Part shown: piece by piece, positions 20,753 through 31,000 of the stretch | How the letters are laid out: every line of letters begins with the position of its first letter | How positions within the stretch are numbered: the first letter of the stretch is position 1 | Source of the DNA: Oasisia sp. SBJ-2009 | Lineage: Eukaryota; Annelida; Polychaeta; Sabellida; Siboglinidae | Reading direction: 5' to 3' | Length of the DNA stretch: 64,000 bases | Assembly (NCBI GenBank): GCA_964017155.1 | Contig: OZ024856.1 | Coordinates: forward strand, 43,100,921-43,164,920 | Notes under the pieces: generated by a model | Databases searched by the model: none | The model's input: the letters and a program-made list of their open reading frames with translations, nothing else | What the model was told of the DNA's origin: nothing | Program-made: the position numbers and the translations under genes

Positions 20753-21628
20753 CTAACGCGGCCCCAAAACAGCTGCAAATCCCTGTGTGGAAGCCGCATC
20801 AGAATAGAGCTGAATGGAATCGGGTGAAATCCAAGTAGAGTCAATGAACATCGTTACCCCATTGAAAGATGAGAGAAAACAATGCCACGCAGCCAATTCA
20901 GCACGAGCATCAGCAGTCAAACGGATGTGGTGGTTGGGCCGTGAGATGCCGATGCAAAGATTGATGAGACGGCGTATGAAACAACGACCAGGGAAAATTA
21001 CACGGGATGCCCAGGAAAGCAGACCGATGGCTCTCTGTAATCGAAGTAATGTCACTGAGTGGCGTTTACGCATGTCAGCAATGGTATCCTTCAGCCTCTG
21101 TAATTTGTCAGCTGGAAGACGTGCCTGCCAGTGGACAGTATCCAGTTCGATGCCGTGTACGGTGATGACAGTAGAGGGGAGACATGTTTTCTCCTGTTTA
21201 ATTGGAATAGACAGTTCATGGACCAGATGTAGGAAACGGTTTAGGTCATATAAGCAGGTTGGAGAATCTGGAGGACCCATAAAAATGAAATCATCTCAAA
21301 TGTGTGACACTGCAACGTTACCGCGTGAATGTAGTATCCACTGCAAAGCGCAAGATAGACGTTCAAAAATACGACAGGATTCAGAACAGCCCATAGGAAG
21401 ACAGCGATCATAGAAGAAACCGGAAGCCCATGTGAAACCAAAGAGGTGATAACAGGATGGATGAATGGGAATGATACGGAAAGCATCCTCGATGTCGGTC
21501 TTACCAATTAAAGCACCACGACCAAATTAGCTCAGTAAGGAAAGGACATGGTCGAGAGTTTCGAAAGTGACTGTGGAGAAATCCTTAGGTATACCTTCAT
21601 TGATGGAATTACTAGTGGGTAAGAGAGG
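20753..21628 (-). pseudogene. Reverse transcriptase of the retrotransposon
   Basis: Translation gives LIGKTDIEDAFRIIPIHP (motif A, catalytic Asp) and GFFYDRCLPMGCSESCRIFE (motif B), then SHI-stop-DDFIFMGPP. In the last of these the LDD catalytic motif keeps DD, but the codon before it is TGA, probably a changed Leu codon. The thumb-connection region continues with LYDLNRFLHLVHELSIPI, VHGIELDTVHWQARLP and AIGLLSWASRVIFPGR. This sequence style is characteristic of DIRS/Ngaro polymerases. The join to the frame ending at 21629 needs a slip. Confidence 0.85.
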
Positions 21629-22966
21629 TCATGAATGGCGGAATGCATTAGGTTCTTTTTTGGTAACTACACCCAGAGGGGAAGACTGGAAGTTAGGAAA
21701 AGGAGGTGAAGAGAAAGGACCGGCAATGCGGCCGAGGGCAAGCTCTTTAGTGAGTTTCTTAGAGACAATGTCGCGATGGGCTGAAGCAGATGGATGATTG
21801 TGAAGAGCACTGAGAGTGGGAGTGCCGAAATAGTTGATGTGGAAGCCGTGAATGAAACCGTCAACGAGAAAAGTGGTCTCGGCGGGATCGTAACCCTGTA
21901 GGGCGCGCTGTAGTCTCTTAGCGTTTACTGGGGTTGGCAATGGGAAGGCGACATGAGCTGGCTGGTTGGCCTGACATTTGGAGCACAAGGGTTTATAGCG
22001 GCAGTTGCGGGCAGTATATTTACCTCCTTTCTGGTACATCCAGCAGACGCCGGTCGGAAAGGGCTGGGGACGGCGGGCAGCTTGGTTGAGGAACGCGGAG
22101 GGAGCACGACTAACCCCCCCCCCATGTGTGGGTTTCGCATACATATATCGAAAGAACAAGTCCCATCTGGGTTGTGCCCATGGGAAGCTGATGGGGTCGG
22201 TCTGGCGCAGAGTGCGGAAGTGTGTGTCGTATTGACGCCATGCGAATGGTGGACCTGTTAGCGCAATGTCGCGCACAATTTCAGCATACTTAAAGATACC
22301 CGGGGCTGACTGTGGGAATCGTGGCGTGTAAACCGCCCCAAACACGAGCAAGGCAGAAGTCCACTGATCGATGGAGGAAATCTGCCTTCCCCTGGACTGG
22401 GGCATGATGGAGATGACTTGGCGTGTCTCGCCTGACTGGACGGATAGCTGCTGAGGCCGCTGTTGTACGGGGTGGGTAAAGTCGCTGAAATCAACAAATT
22501 CATTCGCCCAGATTTTATTTTTGAGTTTATCCGTTAACTCTGCACCCAAGGAAGTGGTGTGCATAGGCATACTGGATGGTGTTGGTGGCGGCTCACCCGT
22601 GTAGAGATCAGTGTCCACCATGGTGCTGAGCGCGCCGGTCACAGCAAGGTCAAGGGGCTCTGCGACGGGCAGCACGGGGGCAGGCATCTCAGGGGCAGGC
22701 AGCGAAGGCGGGGGAAGGGTAGCGTCACGATCTTCGCGTAGCTGCTTGAGGACCTCCCTCGTCACGATGGCCACCAACGAAGCCGCCGAGGCAGTGTCCG
22801 TAGGTGGCAGGTCTTCCGAGCGACCAGCAGCAGCGGAGGCGATACGGCGCCGGCGGACAGGAGGCGCAGGCAAATCCGGCTCAACCGGGTGAAGCATGGC
22901 TGCGCGTCGAGCCGATGGAGGCCTCACAGCAGGTGCTGCTCGTTTTGTGGGACGTCCACGAGGCAT
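21629..22966 (-). CDS. Gag-like protein running into the RT N-terminus
   Basis: 445-codon open frame starting MPRGRPTKRA. Residues 1-150 are Pro/Ala/Arg-rich and probably disordered. A conserved Gag-like middle follows (ELTDKLKNKIWANEFVDF, IDQWTSALLVFGAVYTPRFP). Next comes a Cys cluster, CWMYQKGGKYTARNCRYK, then PLCSKC, resembling the zinc-knuckle-like motif of DIRS/Ngaro Gag; one usual Cys is missing. The C-terminus moves without a stop into GRIAGPFSSPPFPNFQSSP and LGVVTKKEPNAFR, the N-terminal RT signature. It stops at 21629, where the RT frame is lost. Confidence 0.85.
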   Translation of the reverse strand: MPRGRPTKRAAPAVRPPSARRAAMLHPVEPDLPAPPVRRRRIASAAAGRSEDLPPTDTASAASLVAIVTREVLKQLREDRDATLPPPSLPAPEMPAPVLPVAEPLDLAVTGALSTMVDTDLYTGEPPPTPSSMPMHTTSLGAELTDKLKNKIWANEFVDFSDFTHPVQQRPQQLSVQSGETRQVISIMPQSRGRQISSIDQWTSALLVFGAVYTPRFPQSAPGIFKYAEIVRDIALTGPPFAWRQYDTHFRTLRQTDPISFPWAQPRWDLFFRYMYAKPTHGGGVSRAPSAFLNQAARRPQPFPTGVCWMYQKGGKYTARNCRYKPLCSKCQANQPAHVAFPLPTPVNAKRLQRALQGYDPAETTFLVDGFIHGFHINYFGTPTLSALHNHPSASAHRDIVSKKLTKELALGRIAGPFSSPPFPNFQSSPLGVVTKKEPNAFRHS

Positions 22967-23124
22967 GCTGCAAAAATTAAACCCAGGGGGAGGAACGACT
23001 TCAAGAACTTACAGCGACAGCATTAAGTGCATCGACAGTAGGAACAACAAATGCAAACCTACACATAACGTGGTGAAGCAAAGGGGGGCGTATTAACCAT
23101 GCGCACCGACTAGCAGTTGTAACA

Positions 23125-23490
23125 GGGGGCGATTAGCCATCGCCACCAAACCACGTGAAACTATGGGCGAGATTATCCATCACGTACCCAGTCGTCATGT
23201 CACCGGTAGGGGGCGATTAACCATCGCCCCCTAAACCAGGTGGAACTTGCGGCCAGAGTATCCATCACAGACCCAGTCGTCATGTCACCAGTAGGGGGCG
23301 ATTAACCATCGCCCCCAAAGCCAGGTGAAACTTGCGGCCATCTTATCCATCCCAGACCCAGTCGTCATGTCACCAGTAGGGGGCGATTAGCCATCGCCCC
23401 CAAAACCAGGCGCAAATGGCAGGCAGATTGTCCATCACAGACGCAGTCGTCATGTCACCGGTATGGGGCGATTAACCATCGCCCCCAAAC
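23125..23490. repeat. 85-bp tandem repeat with hairpin core
   Basis: Five copies start near 23125, 23209, 23294, 23379 and 23465. Each contains the self-complementary core GGGGGCGATTAACCATCGCC, followed by ccaggtgaaacttgcgg..., tccatcac, and agtcgtcatgtcacc. It lies in the element between the Gag start and the hydrolase end. It could be a structured leader RNA or a promoter or packaging region; function unknown. Confidence 0.85.
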
Positions 23491-24002
23491 CACTAACCGG
23501 GTGTGAAATGACAAACACAGGAACGTACATAAATGCGAAGTGATGTAATGTGAGCACGCAATTTGTCATAACCGGCTTATGCAACACAGGGAAGCGTGAC
23601 CAGGGGAGCCAAATAATGGCAGCGCGAGTTAATCATGCAAATCAGTGCTCACAAGTAAAATTAATACAGTGGAAAGGAACAATTAAAAATTGTGGAAATG
23701 CAGAAATTTTTAGAAATTTGAAGGATATTCATAAATTGTATATTGGTCTGTCATGGTTGAATTGAGCTTGGCACTGAATTGAGATGATTTTGTAAAGTAG
23801 CAGGAAGTCAGACCATGCTGAACCTTTTTTTGAAAAATGTCTGAGGAAAAAACACCGACCAAATTAACACAACTGGTTCTAGAGTATAATTTGTGGGAAG
23901 GGAAACAGGAAGTGTGAAACAATTTTGAATTGGTAAATATGAGGGAATATTCCAATGGCATAGTTTACGTGAAAGCTGGGGAAAAAGATGCTAGCAGTGT
24001 AA

Positions 24003-24696
24003 TTACCACTGTCTAGCCGCAAACTGAGCCGCCCCCCGAATAGAGCGGACATATTTTCGCATCCCGACAGCATTAAGATGGACGCCGAATCGATCGAAAT
24101 ACTGCTCCCAGTCAGCGTGCATTCCCCGGTGTCGCCAGTATTGAATGTGAGGGAGGTCCCTGGTTAAACCCTCCAACGTGCGATTCACGACGAATCGGGC
24201 TTCATTGAAGTCGGCGCGCACAGCAAACCGACGACGGCGAATCGCCGCGACACGAGGGAGAAGTTGGCACAGGACAACCTCCGACACACTGGGTAACGCA
24301 TTAAACTGACCGGCCGAAGGAAACAATACGGGAGGCGAGAAGAGCCGGGTCAACACCGGGACATGACAGGTCATTGGTACCGATGTCCACGATTACCGCT
24401 CGGGGACCAAGCTCTCGAACGAGCGGGAGTTCGGCGATTAAACCGTCTAATTTTAGGCCGCCTATGCCGTGGAAAAAGACGGCGGCAAATTGCGAAGAAA
24501 CGCCAAGATCGGAGCCAAATGCAAAAGTCGGGTCAGAAGGACGCATTAACGTTTCCTGTAAGCGGCGAACAAAACTGTGACCAATGACTAATAAATCGGG
24601 AGAGCAATCCATCATGTGAGCGAAATTTGGAAACAAAATGGCGGCGAACAAAGGAATTAGGTAAACACAAGGAACGAAAATCACCGAATGGGACAT
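24003..24696 (-). pseudogene. SGNH/GDSL-type hydrolase of the retrotransposon
   Basis: The first frame carries LLVIGHSFVRRL (block I with the nucleophile Ser in GHS), FFHGIGGLKLDGL (block II Gly) and VIVDIGTNDLS (block III, GxND). A single-base slip near 24305 moves to NALPSVSEVVLCQLLPR, FNEARFVVNRTLEGL and FDRFGVHLNAVGMRKYVRSI. The last of these is block V with the Asp...His pair. All four SGNH blocks are thus readable across the slip. It lies inside the split direct repeats, so it belongs to the element. Hydrolase or esterase domains are reported in some Ngaro and CR1-group elements. Confidence 0.8.
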
Positions 24697-24802
24697 ATAA
24701 GTACAAGAAATGCGTACGCAGCAAACTGTGAAGCACAGGAGACTGTAGACATGAAGCCTAAACAGAATGGATACAGCGTGAAAGTACTAACCTTGTAAAA
24801 TC

Positions 24803-24999
24803 GTTACAAATCGATCTTCCTTTTGAGCTGCGAAATTGGTGAACGCGTAACTCCAAATTTCCAACACAAAAGGGGCGAGCCTCGTTCTGAGTGCTGATAA
24901 TGCACGGGCTATGACACGCGGAATACGCACCATTCACGGACTACGTATCCGCATCACATTGTATAAATCTTATTTTAACATGTGTAAAAATATTCATTT
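24803..24999 (-). repeat. Split direct repeat A1 (element 5' end)
   Basis: Direct copy of 18555-18746. It forms the right boundary of the retrotransposon; array sequence resumes at cttaacaaagg. Confidence 0.85.
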
Positions 25000-27900
25000 T
25001 CTTAACAAAGGAACTCTGCATTTAAAATGTCGTAACTCGTTTTATTATAATAGACTCTTTCGTAATCCAAATTCAACACACATGCAACAATTTGGTATTT
25101 CCACAATATTAACAAGTAATTTCAAGCATGTATTTTATATTTCAGCACGTTCTATCTATATAACTGTTTTATTATCGCCAAATTGCTTCATGTATGGCGC
25201 GACAACATGCATTTAAACTGAGGATTTGGTTGAAATGTAATTTTTCACGTAAATATAATTCAGGTTGTAGATGTTATTAGAGACTGTTAATAAAAAATAC
25301 GGACAGTAATTTCGATAATTTGGTTCGGCAACATTCTAAAATGTTTTTTCTTAACAAAGGAATTCTGCATTTAAAATGTCGTAACATAAGTATCTATTCT
25401 TCTAGAGAGTGGAAAGAAGGAAGCAGAAGCCAGTGACGAAGGTAAGTTAGGCAGAAGGATCACGTTGGAAAACATACTCGTTTTATTATAATAGACTCTT
25501 TCGTAATCCAAATTCAACACACATGCAACAGTTTGGTATTTCCACAATATTAACAAGTAATTTCAAGCATGTATTTTATATTTCAGCACGTTCTATCTAT
25601 ATAACTGTTTTATTCTCGCCATATTGCTTCATGTATAGCGCGACAACATGCATTTAAACTGAGGATTTGGTTGAAATGTAATTTTTCACGTAAATATAAT
25701 TCAGGTTGTAGATGTTATTAGAGACTGTGAATAAAAAATACGGACAGTAATTTAGATAATTTCGCTCGACAACATTCTAAAATGTTTTTTTCTTAACAAA
25801 GGAACTCTGCATTTAAAATGTCGTAACATAAGTATCTATTCTTCTAGAGAGTGGAAAGAAGGAAGCAGAAGCCAGTGACGAAGGTAATTTAGGGAGGAGG
25901 ATCTCGTTGGAAAACATCTCGTGTTATTACTATAGACTCTTTCGTTATTCAAATTCAATGCTAACTGCATAACACATACCGTGCCTTTGCTATATACATG
26001 CAATAGTTTTGTATTTCCTCAATATTAACAAGTAATTTCATACATTGTTTTTCTTCAGCACATTGTATCTATATAACTGTTTTATTCTAGCGATAACACT
26101 TTATGTATGGCGCGAAAACATGCAGTTAAATTGAGGATTTATTTTTTAAACAAATTCACGTAATCGTAATTCAGGTACTACATGTTGTAAATGACAGCTA
26201 ATAAAAAATACGGACTGTAATTTATATATTTCGTTCGATAGCATTCTAAAATGTGATGTCTTACTATCGGAACTTTGCATTTAAAATATCGTAACATAAA
26301 GTATTCATTCTTCTAGAGAGTGGAAAGAAGGAAACAGCAGCCAGCGGCGAAGGTAAGTTAGGGAGGAGGATCACTTTGGAAAACGTACTCGTTTTATTAT
26401 TATGGCCTCTTTCGTAATTCAAATGCAATGCTAACTGAATAACAAATACAGTGTCTTTGCTACATACATGCAACAGTTTGATATTTTCAACGTAATATGA
26501 AGAATGTTCATGTATTTATTTTTTATTTCAGCACGTTCTACCTATATATATATATATTTCATTCTCGCGATATTGCTTCATGTATGTCAAGACAACATTA
26601 AGTTAAACTGAGGATTTGTTTAAAAGTTTATTTTTCACGTAATCGTAATTCAGGTTGTAGATGTTGTTAATGATTGTTAATAAAAATCACGGCCTGTAAA
26701 TTAGATAATTTCGTTCGACAACATTCCAAAATGTTATGTCTTACTATCGGAACTTTGCATTTAAAATATCGTAACATAAAGTATTCATTCTTCTAGAGAG
26801 TGGAAAGAAGGAAACAGAAGCCAGCGGCGAAGGTAAGTTAGGGGGAAATTCAAATCCAGTGCTAAGTGTATAATATACATATTGTTTTTCCTACATACAT
26901 GCAATAGCTTGGTATTCCCTAAATATTAATATTAACAAGTAATTTCATGCATTTATTTTATAACAGCAAGTTGTATCTATACAACTGTTTTATTCTAGCG
27001 ACTTTGCTTTATGTATGGCGCGACAACATGCAGTTAAATTGAGGATTTGTTTTAAATGTTTTTTTCACGTAAACGTAATTCAGGTTGTACATGATGTTAA
27101 TGACTGTTAATACAAAATACGGACTTTAGTTTAGATAATTTCGTTCGACAACATTCTAAAATGTTATGTCTGACTATCGGAACTTTGCATCTAAACTATC
27201 GTAACATAAAGTATTCATTCTTCTAGAGAGTGGAAAAAAAGAAACAGGAGCCAGCGGCGAAGGTAAGTTAGGCAGAAGGATCACGTTGGAAAACATACTC
27301 GTTTTATTATAATAGACTCTTTCGTAATCCAAATTCAACACACATGCAACAGTTTGGTATTTCCACAATATTAACAAGTAATTTCAAGCATGTATTTTAT
27401 ATTTCAGCACGTTCTATCTATATAACTGTTTTATTCTCGCCATATTGCTTCATGTATAGCGCGACAACATGCATTTAAACTGAGGATTTGGTTGAAATGT
27501 AATTTTTCACGTAAATATAATTCAGGTTGTAGATGTTATTAGAGACTGTTAATAAAAAATACGGACAGTAATTTAGATAATTTCGTTCGGCAACATTCTA
27601 AAATGTTTTTTCTTAACAAAGGAATTCTGCATTTAAAATGTCGTAACATAAGTATCTATTCTTCTAGTGAGTGGAAAGAAGGAAGCAGAAGACAGTGATG
27701 AAGGTAAGTTAGGGAGGAGGATCTCGTTGGAAAACATCTCGTGTTATTACTATAGACTCTTTCGTTATTCAAATTCAATGCTAACTGCATAACGCATACC
27801 GTGCCTTTGCTATATACATGCAATAGTTTTGTATTTCCTCAATATTAACAAGTAATTTCATACATTGTTTTTCTTCAGCACATTGTATCTATATAACTGT

Positions 27901-28075
27901 TTTATTCTAGCGATAACACTTTATGTATGGCGCGAAAACATGCAGTTAAATTGAGGATTTATTTTTTAAACAAATTCACGTAATCGTAATTCAGGTACTA
28001 CATGTTGTAAATGACAGCTAATAAAAAATACGGACTGTAATTTATATATTTCGTTCGATAGCATTCTAAAATGTA
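25000..28075 (+). repeat. Micro-exon tandem array, block 2 (6 exons)
   Basis: Exons start at 25406, 25848, 26317, 26797, 27227 and 27668. Peptides are ESGKKEAEASDE, ESGKKEAEASDE, ESGKKETAASGE, ESGKKETEASGE, ESGKKETGASGE and VSGKKEAEDSDE. The first partial unit, 25000-25330, has no exon: sequence jumps from aaatgtcgtaa to ctcgttttattata, removing the acceptor, exon and donor. The copy at 25848 has the weaker GTAATT donor. Alternating spacing of about 441 and 469 bp marks two unit subtypes (tatctattcttctag and tattcattcttctag acceptors). Confidence 0.85.
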
Positions 28076-31000
28076 ATGTCTTACTATCGGAACTTTGCAT
28101 TGAAACTATCGAAACATAAAGTATTCATTCTTCTAGAGAGTGGAAAGAAAGAAACAGGAGCCAGCGGCGAAGGTAAGTTAGGGAGGAGGATCTCGTTGGA
28201 AAACATCTCGTGTTATTACTATATACTCTATCGTTATTCAAATTCAATGCTAACTGCATAGCACATACCGTGCCTTTGCTATATACATGCAATAGTTTTG
28301 TATTTCCTCAATATTAACAAGTAATCATTGTTTTTCTTCAGCACATTGTATCTATATAACTGTTTTATTCTAGCGATAACAACTTTATGTTATGGCGCGA
28401 AAACATGCAGTTAAATTGAGGATTTATTTTTTTAAAACAAATTCCACCTAATCGTAATTCAGGTACTACATGTTGTAAATGACAGCTAATAAAAAATACG
28501 GGACTGTAATTTTATTTATTTCGTTCGATAGCATTCTAAAATGTAATGTCTTACTATCGGAACTTTGCATTTAAACTATCGTAACAAAGTATTCATTCTT
28601 CTAGAGAGTGGAAAGAAGGAAACAGCAGCCAGCGGCGAAGGTAAGTTAGGGAGGAGGATCTCGTTGGAAAACATCTCGTGTTATTACTATAGACTCTATC
28701 GTTATTCAAATTCAATGCTAACTGCATAGCACATACCGTGCCTTTGCTATATACATGCAATAGTTTGTATTTCCTCAATATTAACAAGTAATTTCATACA
28801 TTGTTTTCTTCAGCACATTTGTATCTATATAAACTGTTTTATTCTAGCGATAACACTTTATGTATGGCGCGAAAACATGCAGTTAAATTGAGGATTTATT
28901 TTTTAAACAAATTCACCTAATCGTAATTCAGGTACTACATGTTGTAAATGACAGCTAATAAAAAATACGGACTGTAATTTATTGATTTCGTTCGATAGCA
29001 TTCTAAAATGTAATGTCTTACTATCGGAACTTTGCATTTAAACTATCGTAACAAAGTATTCATTCTTCTAGAGAGTGGAAAGAAAGAAACAGGAGCCAGC
29101 GGCGAAGGTAAGTTAGGCAGAAGGATCACGTTGGAAAACATACTCGTTTTATTATAATAGACTCTTTCGTAATCGAAATTCAACACACATGCAACAGTTT
29201 GGTATTTCCACAATATTAACAAGTAATTTCAAGCATGTATTTTATATTTCAGCACGTTCTATCTATATAACTGTTTTATTCTCGCCATATTGCTTCATGT
29301 ATGGCGCGACAACATGCATTTAAACTGAGGATTTGGTTGAAATGTAATTTTCACGTAAATATAATTCAGGTTGTAGATGTTATTAGAGACTGTTAATAAA
29401 AAATACGGACAGTAATTTAGATAATTTCGTTCGGCAACATTCTAAAATGTTTTTTCTTAACAAAGGAATTCTGCATTTAAAATGTCGTAACATAAGTATC
29501 TATTATTCTAGTGAGTGGAAAGAAGGAAGCAGAAGACAGTGATGAAGGTAAGTTAGGGAGGAGGATCTCGTTGGAAAACATCTCGTGTTATTACTATAGA
29601 CTCTTTCGTTATTCAAATTCAATGCTAACTGCATAACGCATACCGTGCCTTTGCTATATACATGCAATAGTTTTGTATTTCCTCAATATAACAAGTAATT
29701 TCATACATTGTTTTTCTTCAGCACATTGTATCTATATAACTGTTTTATTCTAGCGATAACACTTTATGTATGGCGCGAAAAACATGCAGTTAAATTGAGG
29801 ATTTATTTTTTAAACAAATTCACGTAATCGTAATTCAGGTACTACATGTTGTAAATGACAGCTAATAAAAAATACGGACTGTAATTTATATATTTCGTTC
29901 GATAGCATTCTAAAATGTAATGTCTTACTATCGGAACTTTGCATTGAAACTATCGAAACATAAAGTATTCATTCTTCTAGAGAGTGGAAAGAAAGAAACA
30001 GGAGCCAGCGGCGAAGGTAAGTTAGGCAGAAGGATCACGTTCGAAAACATACTTGTTTTATTATAATAGACACTTTCGTAATCCAAATTCAACACACATG
30101 CAACAGTTTGGTATTTCCACCATATTAACAAGTAATTTCAAGCATGTATTTTATATTTCAGCACGTTCTATCTATATAACTGTTTTATTCTCGCCATATT
30201 GCTTTATGTATGGCGCGACAACATGCATTTAAACTGAGGATTTGGTTGAAATGTAATTTTTTCACGTAAATATAATTCAGGTTGTAGATGTTATTAGAGA
30301 CTGTTAATAAAAAATACGGACAGTAATTTAGATAATTTCGTTCGGCAACATTCTCAAATGTTTTTTTCTTAACAAAGGAACTCTGCATTTAAAATGTCGT
30401 AACATAAGTATCTATTCTTCTAGAGAGTGGAAAGAAGGAAGCAGAAGCCAGTGACGAAGGTAATTTAGGGAGGAGGATCTCGTTGGAAAACATCTCGTGT
30501 TATTACTATAGACTCTTTCGTTATTCAAATTCAATGCTAACTGTATAAACACATACCGTGCCTTTGCTATATACATGCAATAGTTTTGTATTTCCTCAAT
30601 ATTAACAAGTAATTTCATACATTGTTTTTCTTCAGCACATTGTATCTATATAACTGTTTTATTCTAGCGATAACACTTTATGTATGGCGCGAAAACATGC
30701 AGTTAAATTGAGGATTTATTTTTTAAACAAATTCACGTAATCGTAATTCAGGTACTACATGTTGTAAATTACAGCTAATAAAAAATACGGACTGTAATTT
30801 ATATATTTCGTTCGATAGCATTCTGTTATTAGAGTCTGTTAATAAAAAATACGGACAGTAATTTAGATAATTTCGTTCGACAACATTCTAAAATGTTTTT
30901 TCTTAACAAAGGAATTCTGCATTTAAAATGTCGTAACATAAGTATCTATTCTTCTAGAGAGTGGAAAGAAGGAAGCAGAAGACAGTGACGAAGGTAAGTT

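Larger units (their letters stand above)
18107..24999 (-). mobile_element. DIRS/Ngaro-type tyrosine-recombinase retrotransposon
   Basis: Minus-strand element of about 6.9 kb. Coding order is SGNH hydrolase, Gag, RT, RNase H, tyrosine recombinase. It has split direct repeats rather than LTRs: a 192-197-bp A repeat (24803-24999 and 18555-18746) and a 192-bp B repeat (18747-18938 and 18107-18298). The internal A/B junction at 18746/18747 is the sequence that would form if the outer ends were joined in a circle, as known for this class. The array sequence resumes on both sides within a T-run (atgttttt...cttaacaaagg) with no clear target duplication, as expected for recombinase-mediated integration. 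It is GC-richer than the array. Stops and frameshifts in RT, recombinase and hydrolase suggest that this copy is inactive. Confidence 0.9.

Noticed and set aside
20814..21413. 199-codon plus-strand frame over the RT region
   Set aside because: Shadow of the minus-strand RT; the minus strand carries conserved motifs throughout.
24003..24696. Host SGNH hydrolase gene
   Set aside because: It lies inside the split direct repeats of the retrotransposon, on the same strand as its other genes, so it belongs to the element.
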